Part shown: positions 28,115 to 36,574 of the stretch, one piece after another
Layout: every line of letters starts with the position of its first letter
Numbering within the stretch: position 1 is the first letter of the stretch
Assembly (NCBI RefSeq): GCF_004212215.1
Contig: NZ_QVFV01000001.1
Coordinates: 1,126,814 to 1,190,813, forward strand
DNA length: 64,000 nt
From: Leptolyngbya iicbica LK
Lineage (GTDB): Bacteria; Cyanobacteriota; Cyanobacteriia; Phormidesmidales; Phormidesmidaceae
Direction: 5' to 3'
Notes under the pieces: model-generated
Database searches by the model: none
What the model was told of the DNA's origin: nothing
What the model saw: the letters and a program-made list of their open reading frames with translations, nothing else
Position numbers and translations under genes: made by a program

Positions 28115-28190
28115 TGCGGCAGTGGGTCTGACAGGTGGTTGACTATTACTGTAGCGAACTTGCTCAGTCGCCAGCGGTGGCAGGCAGCGC

Positions 28191-29306
28191 TCAGGATAGT
28201 TGGAAGTAGCGGCGCACGATTTCGACAATACGTTGAGAAGCCTGGCCATCGCCAAACGGATTGACGGCTTGAGCCATGGCGTCATAGGCGGTGGGCGAAT
28301 TCAACAAGCTCAGAGCAGCACTAGCGATCGCGTCGGCCTGGGTGCCAACCAGTTTGGCCGTGCCAGCGGCGATCGCTTCTGGACGTTCCGTCGTCTCTCG
28401 GAGTACGAGCACGGGTTTGCCCAGTCCGGGCGCTTCTTCCTGCAAACCGCCCGAGTCCGTCAATAGCAAGGTGCAGCGCTGCATCGCCCCCACCAGTTGC
28501 GCGTAGTCCAGTGGCTCCGTCAAAAAGACCCGAGGGTGCTCGCCTAAGGCGATCGTCAGCGGTTCTCGCACGGTGGGATTGCGGTGCAGCGGCAGCAGCA
28601 GCGCCGTATCGGGGCACTGATCGAGAATCTTCAAAAAGCCCTGGGCAATGTCTTGCAGCGGCTCGCCCCAGTTTTCACGGCGGTGCACGGTCGATAACAA
28701 TACGCGATATTTTTGCCAGTCTAAACCCGGAATTGAGCAGGGAGGATTCTGAGCCGCGACTGCCAGCAAAGCGTCAATCACGGTATTGCCCGTATGATGC
28801 ACCTCCCCAACCACGCCGGATTTTTGCAAGTGGCCGACGGCGGTGTCGGTGGGGGCAAAGTGCAGGCGCGTAATTTGGGAAATCAACCGACGGTTGGCCT
28901 CCTCTGGAAAGGGGTTGAGCAAGTCGTCAGTGCGCAGCCCCGCCTCGACATGGCCGACGGGAATTTTTTGGTAAAACGCGGCGAGGGCGGCAGAAAAGGC
29001 GGTGGTAGTATCGCCCTGCACGATGACGAGGTCGGGCTGCGATCGCACAAAACAGTCTTCTAACCCTTGCAGGCTGCGGCAAGTAATATCCGTCAGGCTT
29101 TGCTGAGGCTGCATAATTTCCAAGTCTTCGTCAGCCCCCAGGTGAAAGAGTTGCATCACCTGTTCCACCATTTCGCGATGCTGCCCGGTGAGAATCACCT
29201 GGGTCGCAAATGCCGCTGATTGCCGAAAGGCTTGAATGACCGGCGCCAATTTAATCGCTTCGGGGCGGGTGCCTAAGGTAATGCAAACACGAATGGGGGC
29301 AGACAT
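28191..29306 (-). CDS. wecB: UDP-N-acetylglucosamine 2-epimerase (non-hydrolysing)
   Basis: A 371-residue enzyme turning UDP-GlcNAc into UDP-ManNAc for surface polysaccharides. ITLGTRPEAIKLAPVI at the start, TGQHREMV, VQGDTTTAF, GHVEAGLRT and the C-terminal DSGGLQEEAP...LRETTERPEA are the family signatures. Length is standard. No other polysaccharide gene is adjacent. Confidence 0.95.
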   Translation of the reverse strand: MSAPIRVCITLGTRPEAIKLAPVIQAFRQSAAFATQVILTGQHREMVEQVMQLFHLGADEDLEIMQPQQSLTDITCRSLQGLEDCFVRSQPDLVIVQGDTTTAFSAALAAFYQKIPVGHVEAGLRTDDLLNPFPEEANRRLISQITRLHFAPTDTAVGHLQKSGVVGEVHHTGNTVIDALLAVAAQNPPCSIPGLDWQKYRVLLSTVHRRENWGEPLQDIAQGFLKILDQCPDTALLLPLHRNPTVREPLTIALGEHPRVFLTEPLDYAQLVGAMQRCTLLLTDSGGLQEEAPGLGKPVLVLRETTERPEAIAAGTAKLVGTQADAIASAALSLLNSPTAYDAMAQAVNPFGDGQASQRIVEIVRRYFQLS

Positions 29307-29526
29307 AGCTCAAGCAACTCTCACAACAGAACGGAGTTCAACGTCGGTGGCATGGCCACAAACCTCACTATGATGGCATGTCATGAATGACCGAATCGAG
29401 AAGCTGGCAGAATAAACAGATGGACGCCAGATGTCGTCAGCTAACCCGCGCTCAGGCTTATTTTTCTAGCTCTAGGCCAAAGCGGCACCGTGTCCATCTC
29501 TCGTTGAACTCTAAATGCGATCGCCC

Positions 29527-30006
29527 ATGGCCCATACGCTAAAACTCACTGCCGACACGCTGTACACCCTGGATCTGTCAGGAGCGCAGGCATATATCGA
29601 ACCGCTGATTGAAAAAGGCAATTTGCTAGATCCAGAAGTGCGGATCCAGTTTGAAATTGACTTTCCCCGCGAGCCCACCGACCCGCGCGAACTCTCGGAA
29701 ATCCCCGAAGTGCGGCTCTGGTTCATTCGCTTAGATGCCCTATATCCCTGGTTGCCCTATGTGCTGGATTGGGAAGCAGGAGAGCTAGGCCGCTATGCCG
29801 CCATGCTAGTACCCCATCAGTTCAGCCCCAAAGATGGCATTCGCTACAATCCCGAAGCGTTGGAAATCTTTGTCATGCAGAAAATTTTTGTCGTGTCAAA
29901 TTGGCTGCGATCGCAAAACAATGCCCAAACCACGCGCCTGAAATTTATGACGCAAATGCTCGGCTATGAGATCGAGGACGGGCTCTTTGAACTGCTGATG
30001 TCTTAA
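29527..30006 (+). CDS. CRR6-family NdhI maturation factor
   Basis: A 159-residue protein (DUF1817) known in plants and cyanobacteria as CRR6, needed for assembly of the NdhI-containing arm of the photosynthetic NDH-1 complex. Diagnostic strings are FEIDFPREPTDPRELSEIPEVRLWFIRLDA and YPWLPYVLDW. ATG codons at 29515 and 29527 are both in frame, separated by a HIP1 octamer; the shorter is chosen. It stands alone, divergent from wecB. Confidence 0.88.
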   Translation: MAHTLKLTADTLYTLDLSGAQAYIEPLIEKGNLLDPEVRIQFEIDFPREPTDPRELSEIPEVRLWFIRLDALYPWLPYVLDWEAGELGRYAAMLVPHQFSPKDGIRYNPEALEIFVMQKIFVVSNWLRSQNNAQTTRLKFMTQMLGYEIEDGLFELLMS

Positions 30007-30162
30007 AGAGATTGCCCGCTCTTGGCACCCAACCGATCTGGACGTCCACTGGCACCGCATAACTGGGTATTGCCGACCGCGACCGGGTGCGGCATTGGCC
30101 CAGCACGGCCAGACCTCCGTACAATGAATGAGACCTGACTCAAAACGGACAAGGAGACACTT

Positions 30163-31005
30163 TTGAAATCTCAATCTCTCGGGTGGCAGCCCATCGCCCT
30201 AGGATTTTTAGCGTTGGTGGTGTTCACTATCGCCTCTAGCAGCTTTGTGATCATCAATCCGGGCCAAGCGGGCGTCCTCAGTATTTTAGGTAAAGCCCAA
30301 GACGGCGCACTGTTAGAAGGCGTCCACTTTAAGCCGCCAGTGATCTCGGCAGTGGATGTCTATGACGTGACCGTACAGAAATTTGAAGTTCCCGCCCAAA
30401 GTTCCACCAAAGACTTGCAGGACTTGTCAGCCCGATTTGCGATCAACTTCCGGCTTGATCCCAGCGAAGTCGTCACGATCCGACGCACCCAGGGCACCCT
30501 GGCGAACATCGTCGCGAAAATCATTGCCCCGCAGACGCAAGAGTCTTTCAAAATTGCCGCAGCATTGCGTACGGTCGAAGAGGCCATCACCAAGCGGCAA
30601 GAATTGAAAAATGACTTTGACGAAGCGCTGGATACGCGGCTAGACAAATACGGCATTATCGTGCTGGATACCAGCGTCGTGGATTTGGAATTTTCGCCCG
30701 AGTTTGCCAAGGCCGTCGAAGAAAAGCAAATTGCTGAACAGCGGGCCCGCCGAGCCGTGTATGTCGCCCAAGAGGCCGAACAAACGGCCCAGGCAGAAGT
30801 TAACCGCGCGAAGGGCCGCGCCGAAGCTCAGCGTCTCTTAGCGGAAACCTTGAAAGCTCAAGGAGGCCAGCTTGTACTGCAAAAAGAAGCGATCGAAGCT
30901 TGGCGAGAGGGCGGTGCCCAGATGCCTCGGGTCCTGGTCACGGGCGGTGGCAGCAGCGCCAACGTACCCTTTATCTTCAATACGGCTGACCTGACGGCTG
31001 ATTAG
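30163..31005 (+). CDS. Prohibitin/SPFH-domain membrane protein
   Basis: A 280-residue protein with one N-terminal membrane segment (about residues 10-32), an SPFH domain (INPGQAGVLSILGKAQ... VRRTQGTLANIVAKIIAP), and a C-terminal coiled coil rich in Ala, Glu and Gln. It resembles cyanobacterial prohibitin 1 of thylakoid or plasma membrane, which forms ring oligomers. The start is a TTG preceded by AAGGAGA at about seven bases, a strong site, so a rare start codon is well supported. Its 3' end overlaps the convergent 30977-33076 gene by 29 bp. Confidence 0.88.
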   Translation: MKSQSLGWQPIALGFLALVVFTIASSSFVIINPGQAGVLSILGKAQDGALLEGVHFKPPVISAVDVYDVTVQKFEVPAQSSTKDLQDLSARFAINFRLDPSEVVTIRRTQGTLANIVAKIIAPQTQESFKIAAALRTVEEAITKRQELKNDFDEALDTRLDKYGIIVLDTSVVDLEFSPEFAKAVEEKQIAEQRARRAVYVAQEAEQTAQAEVNRAKGRAEAQRLLAETLKAQGGQLVLQKEAIEAWREGGAQMPRVLVTGGGSSANVPFIFNTADLTAD

Positions 31006-33076
31006 TCTCGGTTGCAGCCTCGGCCCGCAAGATTGATTGCAACTGGTCGAGCGATTGTAAGGTTCGTTGTTTAACGGCTTCAGCGTCTGTCTCATCGGCA
31101 GGCGCTGTTGCTGTTTTGGGAGCGGCTAAAGAATCCAAGTTAGGGGTAGATAAAGACTCCGATGCCTTGAAAGTCACCTCCGAATCCGCCTGGGACACAG
31201 GGGTGGGTGGGTCAAACCGAATGGGGGTAGGTTCCGGCACGGGTGCGGCAGGCGCGGGCTCAGATAAGGCGGAATTGTGGTCAGCCTCAATGGGCGGAGA
31301 AATCGCCGCTTCCAGGCGGGCAGTTGCCACCGGAGTCGACGCAGCTTCTGGCTCCGCATCGGTAGGCGCATCAGCTGTCGCCAGACTCTCATCTGGAGTA
31401 GCCGCGATCGCTGCCGATGCCGTTGCGACATTTCCCTCGGACTCGACCGACGGCCGTGTCAAAGCAGCGGGCAACGCAGGCAAGTCAGCTAGTGCGGCAG
31501 CAGGCGTGGGCAACGGCTCGGCTATCGCTGCAGGGGCGACTGGGCCGTCTTCAGCAAAGCTCACAGAGTCATCCTCAAGCCGGGTTAGGAAATTGGTGAC
31601 GGCTTGCCCCCAGCGACCTAGACGACGAGGTGCCAGCTTGGGCGTCCCCCCTTTCTCAGGTTGGGCCTGACTGTTAGAAGACGTCAGGCTCATACCATCA
31701 CGATCAGGAGCCGCCATGGCGACCACTTCGGGGTTGTCACGAGCTGACTCTGGTATGGTGGGAGCCGTCTGGGCTGATGCCGCCGCCACGGTCTCGGCAG
31801 TCGAGTCACCACTGGTAAAGGCATTAAATGCAAACGGAACGGTGTCAATGACCGGTTCAGGAGCGGCAGCAAGCTCTAAGTTCAGGGCAATATCGTCATG
31901 ATTGGGCACCGGCGCAGGCGCGATCGCCACCTGAGTTTGGGCATTGAAGGCCGCGATCGCGCGGGCGATCGCGTTGGCTCGCCGCTCTTGGTCGTGGCTG
32001 ATGGAATAGATGTTATTCCCCAGACCGGGGGCGTTCCACCGCTGGGTGTCGGGGTCAATAAACGACCGGGTGCGTGCCCAGATGATGGCTTCTGATCCCT
32101 GCATTCCCAGGCTATGGGCTTCTTTGAGCCAGTCGATATAACCGCCGCGATCTAACGCCGCCAGAGGTGCTTGATTCGCCAAATCAATGCCATTCAGCAG
32201 TTCTTCTTTGGTCAAGGACAAACCATGGGCCAGGGCTTTTTGGCGCAGGATTTCCGTTTGCGTCTGCAACCGACGTAACTGCTTGTCATCCGCCTCTTCT
32301 GGCGAAGCGGCCCCATGCTGATAGGAAAACGTGCCCAAGTTCCAGACGCCATTCCCAGGATCCACATGACCGTAGTAGGCCGGATTCTTATGGCCTTCAG
32401 GGGTGCGGGTGCCCTCGGCACTCCCCACCGCTCGGGCGACCAGAGATTCGGTGCCCCCCGTAAAGAGCGTATAAAAATTGTCGAAAGAGTACTCAAAGAC
32501 CGTGGGCTGCTCCGCCGCTGGGGTCTCAGGTTCGGGTGCCGCAGCAACGACTTTTTCCGGAGCCTCAAAGGTCTTTTCTTGAATGCCGATGAAGAGTGCG
32601 ATTTGCTCCTGAATTTCAGTGTCGGTGAGCTGCTGAGTTTCGGCCTCCGCTGGCGGGGGGGCGGGTGGGGGGGCGATCGCCGTCTGTATCGCCCGAACAT
32701 ACTCCGGCACGGGCGGGGGCGCCGGCAACAACGCCTGGACAGAAGCGGTGGCCCCGATGGCCACGGCTTCTAATCCGCCATAAACCCCTGATGGCCGACT
32801 ATGGTCACTCGCCATCGGCGGATTCTCCGCCCCAGCGGGAATGGGTAACGGCGCATCAGCACTCGCTAAGCTTGCTACCGCTGCCGCTTCCGCAGCAGCG
32901 GCAGCTTCGGCGGCGGCTGCCGCTTCGGCAGCTGCCGCTTCCGCTTTGGCAATGGCCTGGGGCGATGGGGGCAAGTCAAACGATAGGGCCACATCGCTGC
33001 TAGCTTTGGCGGTGCTGCCCACCCCAAAAGACATGGCCAGCGTGCCCAGCGTCAATAAGGCTCGATAATGAGGCAT
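30977..33076 (-). CDS. Secreted Ala/Pro-rich protein with a lysozyme-like central domain
   Basis: A 699-residue exported protein. It has a signal peptide (MPHYRALLTLGTLAMSFGVGSTAKA), then a segment of Ala/Glu triplets (KAEAAAAEAAAAAEAAAAA), then a folded region at about residues 200-380. That region carries GSAEGTRTPEGHKNPAYYGH and GNGVWNLGTFSYQHG, which resembles cell-wall muramidase domains with a Glu in AEGT. A long disordered Pro/Ala/Glu tail follows. Muramidase function is only inferred. It is the last of four minus-strand genes from 35130 and convergent with the prohibitin gene. Confidence 0.65.
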   Translation of the reverse strand: MPHYRALLTLGTLAMSFGVGSTAKASSDVALSFDLPPSPQAIAKAEAAAAEAAAAAEAAAAAEAAAVASLASADAPLPIPAGAENPPMASDHSRPSGVYGGLEAVAIGATASVQALLPAPPPVPEYVRAIQTAIAPPPAPPPAEAETQQLTDTEIQEQIALFIGIQEKTFEAPEKVVAAAPEPETPAAEQPTVFEYSFDNFYTLFTGGTESLVARAVGSAEGTRTPEGHKNPAYYGHVDPGNGVWNLGTFSYQHGAASPEEADDKQLRRLQTQTEILRQKALAHGLSLTKEELLNGIDLANQAPLAALDRGGYIDWLKEAHSLGMQGSEAIIWARTRSFIDPDTQRWNAPGLGNNIYSISHDQERRANAIARAIAAFNAQTQVAIAPAPVPNHDDIALNLELAAAPEPVIDTVPFAFNAFTSGDSTAETVAAASAQTAPTIPESARDNPEVVAMAAPDRDGMSLTSSNSQAQPEKGGTPKLAPRRLGRWGQAVTNFLTRLEDDSVSFAEDGPVAPAAIAEPLPTPAAALADLPALPAALTRPSVESEGNVATASAAIAATPDESLATADAPTDAEPEAASTPVATARLEAAISPPIEADHNSALSEPAPAAPVPEPTPIRFDPPTPVSQADSEVTFKASESLSTPNLDSLAAPKTATAPADETDAEAVKQRTLQSLDQLQSILRAEAATETNQPSGQPY

Positions 33077-33155
33077 CTTAGTAGGCTCTCACAACAAACT
33101 TAGGAACAGCAGACAAAGAACTCGCACACCGGGCAACTCCCATCCGGATGGGCGA

Positions 33156-33707
33156 TTAAAAGCGTTGGAGCGATCGCTCCAACACGCCAGTCGAGGGTTC
33201 AACAATGGCCCAGGTGCCGTCGGGTTGGCGACGCATCGTGGTGAAGTGCAGATACTGCGATCGCCCCAGGGAGTCGCCAGCTTCGACTTCACCAACGCGG
33301 GGATTCATCAAGCCGCAAAACCGAAATAAATAGGCAGGCACTTCGGGAGAAGCGAAGAAAATGCAGTCAGGACCATCGGCGGAGGGCTGCACTTCACCGT
33401 CAAAAGGGGCTCGCACCCGAGCACCGCGCAGTTGCATCGTGACATCCCCCAAGCCTGCCACCACGCGAAAACCTTCGACCACATTACCCAGGGTCAGCTC
33501 CCAGGTTTGGTCAATGGCAACGCTGCGGGGGGCGGCGATCGCGTCTTCGCGACAGCTGGTCAAACTCGGCCCCAGGGCTAAACCCAAAATCAGCACCCCC
33601 CATAGTCGCCATCGCTGGAAGGGCCGCGATCGCCCCCAGCGCGTTTGCCAATGGCGCTGCCAGGCAGTTAGCCTATTCAAAATTAAAGCGATACCCAGCA
33701 TATTCAT
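33156..33707 (-). CDS. Putative lipoprotein with a LytM-like domain
   Basis: Up to 183 residues. A hydrophobic stretch ends in LTSC (lipobox), followed by a beta-rich domain. Strings such as RAPFDGEVQP, GDSLGRSQYLHF and PDGTWAIVEPS recall peptidase M23/LytM folds, but the zinc ligands (HxxxD, HxH) are not visible, so it is probably not catalytic. The start is uncertain: ATGs at 33707 and 33701 overlap the upstream gene by about 30 bp, and a TTG at 33680 overlaps its stop. Translational coupling is likely. Confidence 0.6.
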   Translation of the reverse strand: MNMLGIALILNRLTAWQRHWQTRWGRSRPFQRWRLWGVLILGLALGPSLTSCREDAIAAPRSVAIDQTWELTLGNVVEGFRVVAGLGDVTMQLRGARVRAPFDGEVQPSADGPDCIFFASPEVPAYLFRFCGLMNPRVGEVEAGDSLGRSQYLHFTTMRRQPDGTWAIVEPSTGVLERSLQRF

Positions 33708-34083
33708 CGTTCTCGTACAGAATGACTAACTGTGTTTTGGGGTCAAATTCGAGCGGATAGGCTTCACGCTCAGCCTGCACATCGGCCCGGACATTCAAGC
33801 TGGCTAAGCGACAGTAGGGCTCAGCGACCACTTCTCGCACTCGCTCCTTCGAATCTCGTTCAGGAATCGTCAGTAGTTGGGCTAACTGTTCGCGAGACAG
33901 CTTTGCTTCGGTTTGCACAAACTCACTGCAAGACTTGTCGTTGACCTGCGGCTGCGATCGTGTAAACCAGCCACCCATATCCCGCACATCAAACAGCACG
34001 ACAGCCGCGGCAATCACGACCCCCCCGGCCACCAATGATTTGACCGGCGGGGTCACAGGCAACTGAGATCGTTGACTCACCAT
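33673..34083 (-). CDS. Conserved single-pass membrane protein, unknown function
   Basis: A 136-residue protein with one membrane segment (SLVAGGVVIAAAVVLF, about residues 13-28) and a soluble part containing DKSCSEFVQTEAKLSREQLAQLL and AEPYCRL. The two cysteines might form a disulfide outside the cytoplasm. The ATG at 34083 has AAAGGAGT upstream, so the longer frame from 34194 is rejected. It overlaps the lipoprotein gene downstream. The function is not recognised. Confidence 0.7.
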   Translation of the reverse strand: MVSQRSQLPVTPPVKSLVAGGVVIAAAVVLFDVRDMGGWFTRSQPQVNDKSCSEFVQTEAKLSREQLAQLLTIPERDSKERVREVVAEPYCRLASLNVRADVQAEREAYPLEFDPKTQLVILYENDEYAGYRFNFE

Positions 34084-34212
34084 AATTGACGACTCCTTTA
34101 GTTCAATAAATATTGGTAGAAGGGGCGATCGGGGAGAAGCATTCCGACCAAATAAAGGCAGCGGCGATTGGTTCACAGCTCGTAAAACGACCACCGGGGA
34201 GACAGCCCTGCC

Positions 34213-35130
34213 TTAGACCTGACCACCAATCCCTAAGCCCAGCAGCACCAAAAATAGACGGGCAATAAAAGCCGCATCAGTCCGGGGGGCAAACAGCAAA
34301 CGGTAAAGCCCCAACGCGACCGCTCCGATCGTGATGCCAATCACCCAAGGCCAGAGTCCGGGCATGGCGGCTAGAGCCAACTCCAACGCCAGTCGACCGA
34401 TAATGCCGCCCCCACACCACACCAAAATATCGATGGGAGTAATTTGCGACTGATTTTCAATCGTGGTCGTCAACATCTGCCATAGCTCCGAGACCCGATG
34501 CCACGACTCTCGCCAGCCCGCCCGCATAGCCCGAGCCGACTGGCGCGACGGAGCCTGAGCCCGAGCCCGCAAGCTGGCAGCAGTTTCGGAAGCTTGCTGT
34601 TGATCTAAATTCAGATCCAGATCGATCGCCGTCAACACGTAGCGATTTTGCTCATCTTGAATCACAGTGGTCAGCGCCGCATCTTGAATTTCGCAAAACT
34701 GATCGACACGCAGCCCAGCGGTGTTAGGCTGCTTCATCAAAATGAGCGAGAGGCCATTGACCGAGTTGTGGAATTTACGAATTGCGGCTTCTTGCTGGTA
34801 GTACAGCTCGTTGATACGCTCTGCCTCGCTGTGCAAGCGCTGCAAATACCGATGAATATTGATCGGTTCGACCGGGGCTGTCGGAGGCGGGGGTGCCGGT
34901 TGTGCCGCCCGTTCTTCGGGGGTGGGCCATTGACTGGACTGCATCGCCGATCGCTGCCGGAGCGCCTGCGCCACATCGGCTCGCTGGGGCGGTTGCCAGG
35001 TTACTCCATCGGCATCCAGCGTCGGCAGACTGGGTGACGCGGGGGCAGACGGTGGCAGTTCCGGCTCCGACCGGGATTGCTGATGGACGGCTAGCAGTTG
35101 TTCACGAATGGCACTGATATCTGAACTCAT
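34213..35130 (-). CDS. Uncharacterised membrane protein with a Pro-rich N-terminal region
   Basis: A 305-residue protein. An N-terminal Pro/Ala-rich disordered half (to about residue 90) precedes a helical segment at 95-130 and a small beta domain. The C-terminal 75 residues contain about three hydrophobic stretches (ITPIDILVWCGGGIIG..., LWPWVIGITIGAVALGLYRLLF, ARLFLVLLGLGIGG). The ATG at 35130 is preferred over 35157. It heads the minus-strand set that includes the next three genes. Function unknown. Confidence 0.65.
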   Translation of the reverse strand: MSSDISAIREQLLAVHQQSRSEPELPPSAPASPSLPTLDADGVTWQPPQRADVAQALRQRSAMQSSQWPTPEERAAQPAPPPPTAPVEPINIHRYLQRLHSEAERINELYYQQEAAIRKFHNSVNGLSLILMKQPNTAGLRVDQFCEIQDAALTTVIQDEQNRYVLTAIDLDLNLDQQQASETAASLRARAQAPSRQSARAMRAGWRESWHRVSELWQMLTTTIENQSQITPIDILVWCGGGIIGRLALELALAAMPGLWPWVIGITIGAVALGLYRLLFAPRTDAAFIARLFLVLLGLGIGGQV

Positions 35131-35163
35131 GGGGGCACACCAATGCTTTAGAATCAAGAGTCT

Positions 35164-35211
35164 TAGATAGTTTATATGTACTATCTACTTCTTTAGATAC
35201 AAATGTACTAT
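35164..35211 (-). promoter_or_regulatory. AT-rich dyad and direct repeat upstream of 34213-35130
   Basis: TAGATAGT (35164-35171) and ACTATCTA (35180-35187) form a perfect eight-base inverted repeat with an eight-base gap. The same words recur directly: TTAGATA...ATGTACTAT at 35163-35184 and again at 35193-35211. This lies 34-81 bp before the start of the four-gene minus-strand set, where an operator would be. No known regulator motif was recognised. Confidence 0.45.
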
Positions 35212-35616
35212 ATATTTTCAGCTTTGCAACCCCTTCTTAAAAATTTTGATCTGAATGCCTCGCAAGTTTGAGTCGGGCAGTCGAGACAGCCGCTCAGATC
35301 GCGTGAGTGGACGCAGGCAGTGACAGGTCAATCATCGGTCTCACAAGGGTTTGAGGGCATCGCCAGCAGGTCTATCTTGCCGCGATCGCGGGCGCGACCC
35401 AGTCCCATCCCAACGACTCACGTTGATCACATTGCCCCCCACGCAGCTAACTGACTGACGGCGAACGATCACGGACACCAGAAAAATGGGGATGATGTAC
35501 TCATCCAGTACAGTCTGGTCAGACCGGCTGGTCAGCCTCAGTAACAATGGCCTCCAGCAGCCGTTCACTGTAACGGTTGGGGACCGCAGTCGAATCGTCG
35601 TATCAGTGCATTTATC
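35212..35616. other. Spacer between divergent envelope genes
   Basis: About 400 bp with no supported gene. It must hold the promoter of the MlaE-type permease on the right. No clear hairpin or ribosome site was seen beyond the AT-rich dyad at its left edge. Confidence 0.35.
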
Positions 35617-36468
35617 ATGCTCAACCCCCTTCGCCGGAAGTCTCGTCCGCTGCCTGGTTGGCGCGATCGCCGTCCGGTTATGACCGCCCCACCGCCATAT
35701 GAACAGCCATTGGCGCGATCGTGTCCGTACCACATTCTGATGGCCATCATTCTGGGCGGACAGGTACTGATGCGGCTCTTGCGCGGACGAGTCCAGCGTC
35801 ATCGCGTCATGGAACATATGGTGGCAGCGGGGCCAGGTGCGCTCACTCCCGTACTCATGACCAATCTTTTCGCCGGGATGATTTTTGCCATTCAAACCGC
35901 GCGCGAAATGGCCCGCTTTGGCACCCTCCACGCTTTAGGTGGGGCTTTTGCATTGGGCTTTTGCCGAGAGCTCGCCCCCATTCTCACCGCGGCGATCTTG
36001 GCTGGCCAGGTGGGCTCCGCCTTTGCCGCCGAAATTGGCAGCATGAAAATCACCGACCAAATTGACGCCCTCAAAGTTTTACGCACCGACCCGCTGGAAT
36101 ATCTGGTGGTGCCTCGCGTGGTGGCCTGCTGCGTCATGCTGCCCATCTTGACCATGCTGGGATTAGTACTCGGGGTTGGAGGCGGGTTGCTAGCCGCTCA
36201 TCTGCTATATGACGTACAAGCCCCCATTTTTCTGAGCTCCGTACAGGAATTGTTGGAACCGGTTGATTTATTCGCAGTGTTGCTCAAGGCAGTAATCTTT
36301 GGGGCTATGACGGCACTTGCAGGCTGCACTTGGGGTTTAACGACCACTTGCAGCAAAGGTTTGGGGCGTTCAACCACGGCCGCCGTGGTGACCACTTGGG
36401 TCAGTCTGTTTGTGGTTGATTTTTTTATTACCCTCATCCTGTTCCACGGGGTCACGATACTGTACTAG
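35617..36468 (+). CDS. MlaE-family ABC transporter permease
   Basis: A 283-residue inner-membrane permease of the MlaE/YrbE (plant TGD1) family, which moves phospholipids or lipids between membranes. Family strings: AGMIFAIQTAREMARFG, GFCRELAPILTAAILAGQVGSAFAAEIGSMKITDQIDAL, and PRVVACCVMLPILT. Five or six membrane segments. The ATPase and substrate-binding (MCE) partners are not adjacent. An internal ATG at 35680 would remove a basic 21-residue lead. Confidence 0.88.
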   Translation: MLNPLRRKSRPLPGWRDRRPVMTAPPPYEQPLARSCPYHILMAIILGGQVLMRLLRGRVQRHRVMEHMVAAGPGALTPVLMTNLFAGMIFAIQTAREMARFGTLHALGGAFALGFCRELAPILTAAILAGQVGSAFAAEIGSMKITDQIDALKVLRTDPLEYLVVPRVVACCVMLPILTMLGLVLGVGGGLLAAHLLYDVQAPIFLSSVQELLEPVDLFAVLLKAVIFGAMTALAGCTWGLTTTCSKGLGRSTTAAVVTTWVSLFVVDFFITLILFHGVTILY

Positions 36469-36574
36469 CCCACTATCGCTACGGGTGACACAAAGCCGAT
36501 GCCGCCCCCTTGCAGGCCTGTCAGCCCAGGTTCGCTCGGGTCAAATCGGCTACTCATCAAGCCCGTGCTGGGGC

